A stretch of 64,000 bases of DNA from Maricaulis maris_C (GCF_049116555.1 NZ_JAGDYT010000006.1:1-64000), one strand, 5' to 3'. Shown: positions 8,027-16,432, numbered from the stretch's first letter. Translations and numbers: made by a program. Notes: generated by a model not told the origin, from the sequence alone.

Positions 8027-9457
8027 TCACGCAACCCGCGCCTTCTGGGCGGCGGCTTCCTCGGCCATCTTGCGCGACAGGACCGCACCCTTGTGCGGGA
8101 AGACTTCGCTCGGGACCGGACGATCAAGGAAAGGCGCGAGACGCTCAAAGCCTTCCCCCGAACAGATATCGATCACCAGCAGATCGTCCGGACGATCCTT
8201 GAAGAAGGTCATCACATCGCGGACATGCTGGTCATAGACCCAGGAAAACCGGTCCTTGCAGAAATTATAGCAACCATAGACCGACGCCCTCAGGAATTGG
8301 CGCATGCGCAGATGCACTTCCTCGTCCGGGTCATTCACATCCTTGAAGGCCGGGCGATTATAATAGTGGCGCGAGACCGAGCCGAGCCAGCTCTCCTTCT
8401 CCCGGACAGTCAGGACGAATTTCGAGCCCGGATACTGCTTGTCCAATTGCTGGTAGATCGGAATGGTCGTGATGTCGGTGAGACCGTCGAAATAGCGCAG
8501 CAGAGTGAGGTCATACTGGGCATTGGCAATCTCGATATAGGTATCCTCGTCGATCGGATAATGGCTGCAGTCAAAGCCGAGCATTTGCAGGCCCGATGTC
8601 AGGCTGCGCGTTCCCGTGCGTGACAGTCCAAGCCCGAAAACCTTGGGCTTGTCCGCTTTTCGACCGTAAGCGACACGATCCGAATTCGCCTCCAGCCAGG
8701 CGTCGAGATCGGCTCGCGTGAACGGCGCTTCTGACGTGATGCCCAGCGCTTTCAGTTCGGCTTCGGCATGCTCCGGCAGGGCGGCGATGAAATCATGGAC
8801 CTCATCCGGCGTCGCCGACAGCGGCACGAGGCGCCGGGCATATTCAACCGCGTGACGGGCCATGCTGAGATCACAGAACTCGCCGTCGCGCGTCACCCAT
8901 TTCTTCATCGAACGAGTCAGCCGCTCGCGCTGCACCTTGGTGCGGCTGCGTAGTTCGCGCAGGGCGTATTTCATGAAGATGTGGTGATAGGCTTGGAAAT
9001 GATCGTGCAGGATGTCGAAATTGCGGAACTGCTTGGCCGAGCCCATGGGCTTCATGGCCAGATTGCGCAGACGCGATTCCGGCCGCAGCACGTATTTCAT
9101 GTCATCGTCGGGAATTTCGACGGCGGCCATGGCCCGCACCAGGTCAATACGGGTGATGTGCACGCCGCAATGAAGACGCCCGCGAAAACGATCGGAGACA
9201 TAGGAGTCGACATAAGGCGCGTCGCAGCTGTCGATAAAGGGCCGCATGTTTTCGAGGATGAGGCAGTCCGCATCAACATAGACGACATAATCGCAGTCAT
9301 GCTCGATGCGGAGCATTTGCGACACGCATTCGGTGAAGGGGCGCACATCGTCGATCACATGGACCGCATCCGGCTGGATGTTCTCGATTGCCAGTTCAAG
9401 GGCGACATCCCGTGTGCGCTCATCAATCTGACGGAAAACCAAATCTACTTTCGCCAT
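8027..9457 (-). CDS. GT-A-like domain fused to a sulfotransferase
   Basis: A two-domain protein of about 476 residues. The N-terminal ~230 residues look like a nucleotide-diphospho-sugar transferase fold, with the DxD-type motif YVVYVDADCLI. The C-terminal ~200 residues carry a PAPS-dependent sulfotransferase P-loop (FGLGLSRTGTRSLT) and end with a region typical of the Sulfotransfer_4 group. Three consecutive ATGs occur at 9463, 9460 and 9457. The third has GGGGGGA six bases upstream and is my choice. The first overlaps the upstream stop codon as ATGA, so translation is probably coupled. It lies between a sulfotransferase and an ABC exporter. The N-terminal assignment is weaker than the C-terminal one, and the acceptor is unknown. 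Confidence 0.75.
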   Translation of the reverse strand: MAKVDLVFRQIDERTRDVALELAIENIQPDAVHVIDDVRPFTECVSQMLRIEHDCDYVVYVDADCLILENMRPFIDSCDAPYVDSYVSDRFRGRLHCGVHITRIDLVRAMAAVEIPDDDMKYVLRPESRLRNLAMKPMGSAKQFRNFDILHDHFQAYHHIFMKYALRELRSRTKVQRERLTRSMKKWVTRDGEFCDLSMARHAVEYARRLVPLSATPDEVHDFIAALPEHAEAELKALGITSEAPFTRADLDAWLEANSDRVAYGRKADKPKVFGLGLSRTGTRSLTSGLQMLGFDCSHYPIDEDTYIEIANAQYDLTLLRYFDGLTDITTIPIYQQLDKQYPGSKFVLTVREKESWLGSVSRHYYNRPAFKDVNDPDEEVHLRMRQFLRASVYGCYNFCKDRFSWVYDQHVRDVMTFFKDRPDDLLVIDICSGEGFERLAPFLDRPVPSEVFPHKGAVLSRKMAEEAAAQKARVA

Positions 9458-9459
9458 CA

Positions 9460-10302
9460 TCATTCCCCCCACTGAAACGGCGCATTGGCCGTCGCAGCCA
9501 TCTGCTCGAACAGGGCGAGGTGTTCGGGCTTCATTTCCGTCTTCCAGCGCAGATCGAGCTCAATCCGGCCGGAGTGATTTTCGTAATAATCGCGCGTTCG
9601 TGAACCAAGGCTGACAAACGCGTCCTCAGGATCGTCGAAGCGCGACCGCGCAGCAATGAACTGGGTTCCGCTGTTGCCGCCAAGAACATGGTGTTCGACC
9701 GCTGCGAAATTCGCCATGCCCGGCTCATAGTCAAGGCCGACCAACCGGCACAGGGCCTCGATCGTCGCAGCGCTGTTCTCTGCGAGGTCTTCGTAGCGAA
9801 CATGCATTTTCGGGCCATCAAAGGCTTCAAAGAGCGCGTCCGCACTGGCCATCTTGTCGATCCAGGCCTGGATCTGGGCGGCCGGATCGCGATCGGGGTA
9901 TTTGCGCAGGCGGGAATTGACCACGGCGCGGCCATCCCGGCTCAACTTCAAAAGGACCGGCGTGCCACCGCCAGCGCGAACCTCGCCGGCTCGCGCCTCG
10001 ATCCAGCCTTCATCCTTGGTCGAATCAATAATGACCCGCTTGCCCACATGCGCGGAGACCTGGGCGTAGAGCGGCGTATCGCCATCCCATTCAAAGCCCG
10101 CCCAGACCGGGCAGTCCTCGCCACAAATCTTGCAGACACGCTTGCGCAAGGGTTTCTTCTCGTCCCCGAGATAACGCGCCTTGCCGCCTTCGCCCATGTA
10201 AAATGCGTCTGAATGACTACCGAGGATCATCCCCAGCAAGGTCGAGCCAGAATGTCCGGCTCCACAAATCATGACGGCCGTCAGCCGTGATCGGTCCTGC
10301 AT
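9460..10302 (-). CDS. Sulfotransferase family protein
   Basis: A 280-residue cytoplasmic enzyme predicted to transfer sulfate from PAPS. The 5'-phosphosulfate loop is GAGHSGSTLLGMIL at about residues 14-27, and the 3'-phosphate site LSRDGRAVVNS lies near the middle. A CxxCxxxC cluster (CKICGEDC) near residue 57 may bind metal or form disulfides; this insertion is found in some bacterial sulfotransferases. The stop overlaps the first start candidate of the next gene. It is the first gene of the three-gene minus-strand operon, and its promoter should lie in the 196-bp region shared with the divergent cytochrome gene. The acceptor may be a sugar, lipid or peptide. Confidence 0.85.
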   Translation of the reverse strand: MQDRSRLTAVMICGAGHSGSTLLGMILGSHSDAFYMGEGGKARYLGDEKKPLRKRVCKICGEDCPVWAGFEWDGDTPLYAQVSAHVGKRVIIDSTKDEGWIEARAGEVRAGGGTPVLLKLSRDGRAVVNSRLRKYPDRDPAAQIQAWIDKMASADALFEAFDGPKMHVRYEDLAENSAATIEALCRLVGLDYEPGMANFAAVEHHVLGGNSGTQFIAARSRFDDPEDAFVSLGSRTRDYYENHSGRIELDLRWKTEMKPEHLALFEQMAATANAPFQWGE

Positions 10303-10498
10303 CCTGTCCCGTTGCCTCTAGATGATCCCCGCGGATACTTCTTGGCTATCGCGCTGCAACAAACAAGCAAAAAAGCGGCATGAGTGCGACCGGATCGGGA
10401 TGTGCGGGCTTGCTTTGCAGCCTGGTGTCATCGTGCCGCATGTTGGTGCAGTCTTGTCAGGCTATAACGTGTGCCTGCATCGCTTTGGGGAATGTCGC

Positions 10499-11014
10499 AT
10501 GAAACCTGTCCTAATCGCCCTCCTGCCGGCCATCACGCTCGCTGCCTGTGGCGGCAATGATGTGACGGCACCCGGTGACGCGCCAACCGCCCCGGCTTCA
10601 ACCGACTCGGCTTCAACCGACACGGCAAGCCGCAACGCCGCGCCCGATACCCCGGCCGAAGCCATTGCCATCCTCACCAGCCTCGGGGGCGATTATGTGG
10701 ATGCCGACCTCGTCAATGGCGCGCGCCAATTCCGTCGCTGCCAGTCCTGCCACACCTTGAATGAGGGCGGTCGCCACACGGTTGGACCAAACCTCCATGG
10801 TGTGATGGGCCGGGCCGCTGCCGACGCCGACCGCTTCAGCTTCTCGAGCCAGTTGAGTGAGGCCGGCCTGATCTGGGATCTCGAAACCCTTGACGCCTGG
10901 ATCGAGAACCCACGGGCCCTGGTTCCGGGCAATCGAATGAGTTTTGTCGGTTTGCGCGACGCCGAGGACCGACGCGATGTGATTGCCTATATCGCCGTGG
11001 AAACAACTGAATAA
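10499..11014 (+). CDS. Lipoprotein class I cytochrome c
   Basis: A 171-residue precursor. The signal peptide has a lipobox-like LAAC at about residues 14-17, so it is probably lipid-anchored and faces the periplasm. A Ser/Thr/Ala-rich spacer follows. The mono-heme c domain has CQSCH at 81-85 and an axial Met candidate in NRMSF near 147. The pattern GPNLHGVMGR is typical of small soluble cytochromes c related to the c550/c2 type. The frame is open back to 10322, but the ATG at 10499 is the one that begins a proper signal peptide. It is divergent from the sulfotransferase operon. It probably serves as an electron carrier; its partner oxidase or dehydrogenase is not in the window. Confidence 0.88.
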   Translation: MKPVLIALLPAITLAACGGNDVTAPGDAPTAPASTDSASTDTASRNAAPDTPAEAIAILTSLGGDYVDADLVNGARQFRRCQSCHTLNEGGRHTVGPNLHGVMGRAAADADRFSFSSQLSEAGLIWDLETLDAWIENPRALVPGNRMSFVGLRDAEDRRDVIAYIAVETTE

Positions 11015-11032
11015 CAAGCAGGGTCGCGCGGC

Positions 11033-11815
11033 TCAAAAACGCCGCCAAACCGACAGGAAGACAGCTTCCTGATCAATGGCATTGCGGCCGGCGGGGGTGA
11101 TTGAGGCCCCGACCTGGACGGTCTGGCGACCGATATCCCGACTTATGGAAACTTGTAGTTTGTGCTGTTCGAAGTCGGGCGCACCCGGCCGAGCCGTCTC
11201 CGCACTCCAGACCGAGAAACTCTGGGCCAATACCTGCCAACGCTCGGCAAATCCCCAGCCTGCGGTCAGGTCCAGGCGGGCTTCGTCCAGATAGGCGCCG
11301 TCGCGCCAGCGCCAGGCGGATTGTGCCTCCAGGAAAACGTGATCCCCCAGGCTTCGCCCCGCCAGTGCCCGGACTTCCGCGGCCATTTCGCCAGTCCCGA
11401 AAGCCTGGTTCGAGACATTCTCGCCCTGGCCCGGAATCAGGGCCGTCAGCTGGAGCGAGGCAATGGCCCGGGAACCGCGCCAGACTTCGCGGCGCCAGCC
11501 GATCTCACTCGCCGACAAGCCCTGGGCGGAATCAAGGGAGGGCCCCCGCAGCCGGCGCACATCCTGCCAGGCCAGTCGCGCGACCAGCGTATCCCGGTGT
11601 GTGACCCCGTATTCCAGATAGGCCGCGGTTTCATCCTTGTGGAAATAGCCGTCATCAACCGGCTGACCGGAGGCATCGAAACTGGTCTCGGCCCGGTCAA
11701 TCAGCGTTGTCAGGATCAACAGGCCTTCGCCGCGCTCCTGGGGCCAGGCCGCGGCATGAGCCGGCGCGTCGAGACCATGTCCCGTCGCGCCGACCAGACA
11801 GCCAGCCGCTATCAG
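11033..11815 (-). CDS. Putative outer-membrane or periplasmic protein, unknown function
   Basis: The mature part begins near AHAAAWPQERGEG after a signal-peptide-like stretch. It then shows alternating beta-rich segments and ends in VFLSVWRRF, a C-terminal Phe pattern of outer-membrane barrels. The start is unclear. The only in-frame ATG (11944) lies 130 bp inside the class II aldolase gene and would add a charged segment before the signal peptide. A CTG at 11815, overlapping the aldolase stop as CTGA, would start exactly at the signal peptide. I list the latter as the likelier start. I do not recognise the family. Co-transcription with the aldolase is likely. Confidence 0.55.
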   Translation of the reverse strand: MIAAGCLVGATGHGLDAPAHAAAWPQERGEGLLILTTLIDRAETSFDASGQPVDDGYFHKDETAAYLEYGVTHRDTLVARLAWQDVRRLRGPSLDSAQGLSASEIGWRREVWRGSRAIASLQLTALIPGQGENVSNQAFGTGEMAAEVRALAGRSLGDHVFLEAQSAWRWRDGAYLDEARLDLTAGWGFAERWQVLAQSFSVWSAETARPGAPDFEQHKLQVSISRDIGRQTVQVGASITPAGRNAIDQEAVFLSVWRRF

Positions 11816-12579
11816 ACGTCGAAGCCGGGGCTTTCGCGACGGACGCGATCCATCACGGCCGCCCAGGCGATTTCCTTGAAGAACTCGTTCGACGCGATCT
11901 CCCCGGATTGTCCGAAGACGCGATCCTGCATCTTCTCGTCCCATTCAATCAGCTCTCCACCGGCCTGGGCCATGACCTGGATCTTGCAGGCACGCTCCAG
12001 TAGATAGATGCGAATATACGCGCTAAACGGGTGGTCGCCAACCGATAACGTTCCATGGTTGCGCAGGATCATGAGATTCTTCTCGCCCAAATCCGCGACC
12101 AGCCGCGCTTTCTCCTCGGATTCCAGCGCGATGCCCTCATAGTCGTGATAGCTCACATCATTGAAGACATTCATTGCCAGTTGCGAGATCGGACGCAGCC
12201 CCCCCTTCTGGGCTGCCACCGCAACACCCGCATCGGAATGCAGGTGCAGGGCGACCGCGACATCCGGGCGGGCGTGGTGGATCGCCGAGTGAATGACAAA
12301 ACCCGCCGGATTGATTCCGTATTGCGACGGCGGCAGCACATTGCCGTCCAGATCGACCTTCACGAGATTGGAGGCCGTCACGTCTTCATAGAGAAGGCCG
12401 AACGGGTTGAGCAGGAAATGCTCGTCCGGTCCGGGAACCCGCATCGAGATGTGGGTAAAGAAGAGGTCGTCCCAACCGTGCATGCGCACAAGCCGGTACA
12501 GCGCCGCCAGGTCACAACGCGCTTTCCATTCCTCGGCCGAGACCTGATCCTTGACCGAAAGATTTGCCTGATCATCCAT
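11812..12579 (-). CDS. Class II aldolase/adducin family protein
   Basis: A 255-residue cytoplasmic metal-dependent enzyme of the fuculose-phosphate aldolase/adducin superfamily. Recognisable blocks are the N-terminal LAALYRLVRMHGWDDLFFTHIS, the metal-binding ALHLHSDAGVAVA and the third-ligand region ILRNHGTLSVG. The ATG at 12579 has GGGGAGA upstream. The frame continues upstream to 12861, but that part has no family similarity. Members cleave phosphorylated or free sugars and hydroxy acids, or act as decarboxylases and epimerases, and the substrate here is not evident. It follows egtB by about 70 bp on the same strand, so an operon is possible. The downstream gene overlaps its stop. Confidence 0.85.
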   Translation of the reverse strand: MDDQANLSVKDQVSAEEWKARCDLAALYRLVRMHGWDDLFFTHISMRVPGPDEHFLLNPFGLLYEDVTASNLVKVDLDGNVLPPSQYGINPAGFVIHSAIHHARPDVAVALHLHSDAGVAVAAQKGGLRPISQLAMNVFNDVSYHDYEGIALESEEKARLVADLGEKNLMILRNHGTLSVGDHPFSAYIRIYLLERACKIQVMAQAGGELIEWDEKMQDRVFGQSGEIASNEFFKEIAWAAVMDRVRRESPGFDV

Positions 12580-12647
12580 GATGTTCTCCCCATGGCTTAT
12601 ATCATTATCGCCAACACGGCTCAGGATCGTGCCTGTCGCCTGTCCCG

Positions 12648-13928
12648 TCAAATATCGCGTGCCAGTCGAACCCCGGAAAACTGCCAACGGGCCTCGGGCG
12701 GGAAGAAATTCCGGTAGGTCGAGCGGACATGATCGGGGGCCGTGGCACAGGATCCCCCACGAAGGACAAACTGGCCGCACATGAATTTTCCATTGTACTC
12801 GCCGACCGCGCCGGCCGCCGGGCGATAGCGCGGATAGGGCGAATAGGCCGACCGGGTCCACTCCCAGGCATCACCAAACATCTGGCGCAAACCACCCGCC
12901 GCCGCGGCGGATTGCGGTGTGACGCCCGGATGAGCTGACAGGCCGGGATCGACGAAACGTCCATCGCACGCACGCGCCCCGGTCGTCGCCGCATGCTCCC
13001 ATTCGCGCTCATCCGGTAACCGCGCCCCGCTCCATTCGGCAAAGGCGCTGGCCTCGTAATAGCTGAGATGAATGACCGGCGCGTCCGGATCGAGCGTTTG
13101 CTGGCCGTGCAAGGTGAACTCCTCCCACCCGGCGGCTCCTTCGCGCCAATAGAGCGGTGCGGCCCACCCCTCCGCCTGCACCCGCGCCCAGCCATCGGAG
13201 AGCCAGAGCGTCGCCGTGCCATAGCCGCCATCAGCGATGAAATCGGCATAGTCGCGATTCGTCGCCAGTCGGTCCGCCAGGGCGAAGGGTGTGAGGATGG
13301 CTTTGTGCCGTGGCCCCTCATTGTCAAAATGGAAGCCCCCGGCCTCGGCACCGATCTCGACAACGCCGCCATCAAACTCGACCCAGCCGGGTGGTCCCGA
13401 TGGCGTTACCGCGCGGGATGACTGCGCCCGAAAGGCTGCTGGCGCGAAGGGATGGCGCGACAGGACATGCTTGATATCGGTCAGGATCAGCTCCTGGTGC
13501 TGTTCCTCGTGGGCGAGGCCCAGCTGAATCAGCGGAGCCAGCGCCGCGTTTTTGATGTCTTGGTTAGCGCCGAGTAAACGCATCATCGCAGCATCGACAT
13601 GAGCGCGGTAATCCAGCACCTCAGCCAGCGGCGGGCGGCTGAGGAAACCACGCTCCGGCCGATCATGGCGAGCGCCGATCCCGTTATAATAGGAATTGAA
13701 CAGGTAATTGTATTCGCAGGAAAATTCTTCGTATCCCGGACAATACTCGCGAAGCAGGAACGTCTCCCAGAACCAGGTCGTGTGCGCCAGATGCCATTTG
13801 GTCGGGCTGACATCGGCCATGGTCTGGACCAGCATGTCCTCGGCACTCAATCCTGCGACCAGGGATTGTGTTCGATTGCGCACACCCGAATAGAGTGACG
13901 ACAATGATACCTGCCGCATGTCTTCCAT
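12648..13928 (-). CDS. egtB: Ergothioneine biosynthesis sulfoxide synthase EgtB
   Basis: A 426-residue non-heme iron enzyme that joins a thiol (gamma-glutamylcysteine or cysteine) to N-trimethylhistidine using oxygen. A DinB-like domain at about 15-150 carries the three-His iron site (H49 in HLAHT, H140 and H144 in HEEQHQE). A formylglycine-generating-enzyme-like domain follows at about 185-426 (ARLPDEREWEHAA, RGGSCATAPDHVRSTYRNFF). GGAG precedes the ATG. The methyltransferase EgtD, usually adjacent, is not in this window. It must be encoded elsewhere, or the enzyme has another substrate. The gene is divergent from the DUF2336 gene and precedes the aldolase gene. Confidence 0.92.
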   Translation of the reverse strand: MEDMRQVSLSSLYSGVRNRTQSLVAGLSAEDMLVQTMADVSPTKWHLAHTTWFWETFLLREYCPGYEEFSCEYNYLFNSYYNGIGARHDRPERGFLSRPPLAEVLDYRAHVDAAMMRLLGANQDIKNAALAPLIQLGLAHEEQHQELILTDIKHVLSRHPFAPAAFRAQSSRAVTPSGPPGWVEFDGGVVEIGAEAGGFHFDNEGPRHKAILTPFALADRLATNRDYADFIADGGYGTATLWLSDGWARVQAEGWAAPLYWREGAAGWEEFTLHGQQTLDPDAPVIHLSYYEASAFAEWSGARLPDEREWEHAATTGARACDGRFVDPGLSAHPGVTPQSAAAAGGLRQMFGDAWEWTRSAYSPYPRYRPAAGAVGEYNGKFMCGQFVLRGGSCATAPDHVRSTYRNFFPPEARWQFSGVRLARDI

Positions 13929-13980
13929 GCTTCTAACTCCCCGTGCCGACTGCCCGAATTAAGAAGTTTTCAAGGCGTCC

Positions 13981-15084
13981 ATGTCATCGATAACGGTCAA
14001 TACAACTGATCGCAAATCAAGAACCATGGCCGCTAAACCCGCTGACGCTCTTCACCTCCTCGCGACCGTACGCGACCCCGAGAAACGCCAGCAGCTTGCG
14101 CTGAGCGTAACGGAGATGTGCGTCGCGCAACCGCTCGCGCCAAGCGCAGAGCCGATTGCCGGTGACCTCCTTGTCACGCTGTCGACCAAGTCTGACCTCG
14201 ACACCAAGGTGGCGATGGCCAAGAAGCTCGCCAATTGCGATTGGGCGCCCCATTCGGCAGTCCGCCATTTCGCGTTCGACCAGATCGAGATCTCTGCGAT
14301 CATCATCGAAAAGAGCGACCTTCTCACCCAGAAGGACATGATCGAGCTGGCAGAAACGGGCTCGATCGAACATCGCCGGCATCTCGCCATGCGGGCCAAT
14401 CTCTGCCTGCCTGTGACCGATCGCCTGGCGGAACCCGGTGAGCCGATCGTCCTGCGCGCGCTCGCAAACAATGACACGGCCGAGATTTCCGAGGACACGC
14501 TGGAGGTCTGCCTGCATGTCGCTCGCGAGCACCCCAAGCTGCGTGAGGCCCTCGCCCGCCGCCATGACTTGTCGACGGATTACGCCACCCAGCTCTGCAT
14601 CATGCTGCCGGAAAACTGGCGCGAAGAATTGTATCGTCGCTTTGGCCTCGACAAGGCCAAGGTCGAAACCCTCGCTGTCGAGGCGGCGCTGGGCGCCACG
14701 CCGGAAGACGTCGACAAGAATGCCGCCCGGGAAGTCCAGGACGCCAAGGAGGCCGGGAAACTCTCCGGTCGCTTCGCGATGGAATCCCTGAAGGCGGGCA
14801 AGGAAGCTGTTTTCGATCATGCGATTGCCGCCCTGTGCGATATCAAGGCATCGCAATGGCGCGTTGCGCTGGCCATGAATGGCGTGCGCGCAGCCGCCAT
14901 GGCCTGCCAGGCCGCACAGCTGGACCGCACCGCCTATCCGATCATTCACAAGACACTGCAGCGTTCCGGCCGCATCCACCAGGCCCTCGAGGGCGACGCG
15001 ATGGCCGCCGCCGCAAATGTCTTCCGCATGTACGGACCGGAAAAAGCGGCGAAGGTCTTGCGCCAGATGGGCACGAGGGCTTGA
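13981..15084 (+). CDS. DUF2336 family protein
   Basis: A 367-residue, mostly alpha-helical cytoplasmic protein of the alphaproteobacterial DUF2336 family. Helical repeat-like blocks run throughout (VAMAKKLANCDWAPHSAVRHFAFD, VCLHVAREHPKLREALARRHDLS, MAAAANVFRMYGPEKAAKVLRQMG). I see no catalytic motif or membrane segment. AAGG lies 5 bp before the ATG. The stop is followed at once, in the same frame, by the nadK coding region, so the two are probably one transcript. A second DUF2336 gene lies at 17018-18154. The function of the family is not established. Confidence 0.85.
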   Translation: MSSITVNTTDRKSRTMAAKPADALHLLATVRDPEKRQQLALSVTEMCVAQPLAPSAEPIAGDLLVTLSTKSDLDTKVAMAKKLANCDWAPHSAVRHFAFDQIEISAIIIEKSDLLTQKDMIELAETGSIEHRRHLAMRANLCLPVTDRLAEPGEPIVLRALANNDTAEISEDTLEVCLHVAREHPKLREALARRHDLSTDYATQLCIMLPENWREELYRRFGLDKAKVETLAVEAALGATPEDVDKNAAREVQDAKEAGKLSGRFAMESLKAGKEAVFDHAIAALCDIKASQWRVALAMNGVRAAAMACQAAQLDRTAYPIIHKTLQRSGRIHQALEGDAMAAAANVFRMYGPEKAAKVLRQMGTRA

Positions 15085-15120
15085 ATAAGAACCTGTTTCA
15101 TCAGGTTTTCCTTCGAGCCC

Positions 15121-15888
15121 GTCATCACCGCTTCCCTCGCCTTCCTTGCCAGCCCCCGTCCTGAGGCCAAGGCCGCCAAGTCGCGCCTTGAACAGGTTTA
15201 TGGTCATGTTCCGATCGGGGAGGCCGAGATCATTGTTGCCTTGGGCGGCGACGGGCTGATGCTCGACGCGCTGCACCGGTCCATCAAGACCGGAGCGCGG
15301 GTTTACGGCATGAATTTCGGCTCGGTCGGATTCCTCATGAATGATTTCCGCGAGGACGGACTGACAGAGCGCCTCGCCCTGGCCGAGCGCGCGCGCATCC
15401 ATCCCTTGCGAGCCGTTGGCGAGGACATTCACTGCAAGCCTTTCGAGGCTCTGGCGATCAACGAGGTCTCGCTTTTGCGTGAAACCCGTCAGACCGCCAA
15501 GATCAAGATCACGATCGACGGCACCAGCCGGATGTCGGAATTGCAGGCGGACGGTGTCCTGGTTGCCACCCCGGCCGGCTCCACCGCCTATAATCTTTCG
15601 GCGCACGGACCGATCCTTCCGCTCGATTCCACGGTTCTCGCCCTGACACCGATCAGTGCCTTCCGCCCGCGTCGCTGGCGCGGCGCCCTTCTGCCCCGCA
15701 ATGCCCGGGTCGGGTTCGAGATCGTCGAACCGTCGCTGCGACCCGTCTCCGCCGTGGCGGACAATCAGGAATTTCGTGAAGTCGCCCGTGTGGACGTCGT
15801 GGAAGCGCAGGATGTGACCCTCACCATGCTGTTCGATCCGGGCCGTGATCTGGCTGAACGCATTCTGGTCGAACAGTTCGAAAACTGA
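15121..15888 (+). CDS. nadK: NAD kinase
   Basis: A cytoplasmic enzyme that phosphorylates NAD to NADP. It has the GGDG motif (LGGDGLML), the NEVSLLRE segment and the glycine-rich ADGVLVATPAGSTAYNLSAHGPI. The conserved N-terminal strand SLAFLASPRPEA begins at 15133, yet no ATG, GTG or TTG lies in this frame between the upstream stop (15084) and that strand. The first ordinary in-frame candidate, TTG 15241, is inside the catalytic core. I mark 15121 (GTC, followed by ATC and ACC) as the minimal start, which gives about 255 residues, the usual family length. The codons between 15085 and 15120 are open and could also be translated. Either a rare start (ATC or ATA) is used or there is a local sequence error. 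Confidence 0.85.
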   Translation, partial: VITASLAFLASPRPEAKAAKSRLEQVYGHVPIGEAEIIVALGGDGLMLDALHRSIKTGARVYGMNFGSVGFLMNDFREDGLTERLALAERARIHPLRAVGEDIHCKPFEALAINEVSLLRETRQTAKIKITIDGTSRMSELQADGVLVATPAGSTAYNLSAHGPILPLDSTVLALTPISAFRPRRWRGALLPRNARVGFEIVEPSLRPVSAVADNQEFREVARVDVVEAQDVTLTMLFDPGRDLAERILVEQFEN

Positions 15889-15894
15889 TCCGAT

Positions 15895-15909
15895 TTAGGC
15901 TGGCGTTAA
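15895..15909. promoter_or_regulatory. CtrA-like box upstream of the receiver gene
   Basis: TTAG-N7-TTAA matches the CtrA consensus TTAA-N7-TTAA at seven of eight fixed positions. It lies 54 bp before the receiver start codon. The CtrA regulator is widespread in this bacterial group, but the match could be chance. Confidence 0.35.
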
Positions 15910-15962
15910 GCAAGCCGTGCCAGTCTGCACGGACGATTTGATCGAACGGACCCGAGCCCGCA

Positions 15963-16421
15963 ATGAACGACTTCGCGCTGGACAAGACTTTATCGCGTCT
16001 CACCATACTTCTGGTGGATGACAGCGCGGCCCTGCGTGGCGCGCTGAAAGTCTCGCTGACGGCGTTCGGCTGCAGCGAGGTCATCGAGACCGACAGTGTG
16101 GAACGGGCGCTCGATGTGGTCGGCTCCAGACAGATCGATCTCGTCATTACCGACTGGAAGATGAAACCCCGCGACGGCATCGATCTCGTTCGCACGTTGC
16201 GCGACCGGCGCCACAGCCCGGCGCCAAACCTGCCGGTTATCATGCTGTCTGCCTACAGCGCCGAAGAGCGCGTTCGCGAGGCACGAAATACAGGCGTGGA
16301 TGCCTTCCTGACAAAACCTTTCACCGCGGCCAATCTCGCCCAGACCTTGCGCGAGACCCTCGGCTATCAAACCCACAACCGGGCTGGCGCTGAAGACGCC
16401 GCGCTCGCGACTGCCAGCTAA
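15963..16421 (+). CDS. CheY-like single-domain response regulator
   Basis: A 152-residue cytoplasmic receiver with all key residues. The acidic pair is D19/D20 (ILLVDD), the phospho-acceptor D64 (VITDWKMKPRDG), the switch Ser/Thr lies in MLSAY and the Lys in FLTKPF. A C-terminal tail of about 25 residues has no known domain. The Hpt-like gene follows 11 bp later, so these are probably phosphorelay partners. A CtrA-like box lies upstream. The output target is unknown. Confidence 0.92.
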   Translation: MNDFALDKTLSRLTILLVDDSAALRGALKVSLTAFGCSEVIETDSVERALDVVGSRQIDLVITDWKMKPRDGIDLVRTLRDRRHSPAPNLPVIMLSAYSAEERVREARNTGVDAFLTKPFTAANLAQTLRETLGYQTHNRAGAEDAALATAS

Positions 16422-16432
16422 GAGGACGTCTC

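Noticed and set aside
14017..15606. A 529-codon open frame on the minus strand opposite DUF2336 and nadK
   Set aside because: It is a shadow of two real genes with no family similarity of its own.
15241..15888. NAD kinase starting at TTG 15241
   Set aside because: This would begin at the GGDG motif and lose the conserved N-terminal strand, which is clearly encoded just upstream in the same frame.
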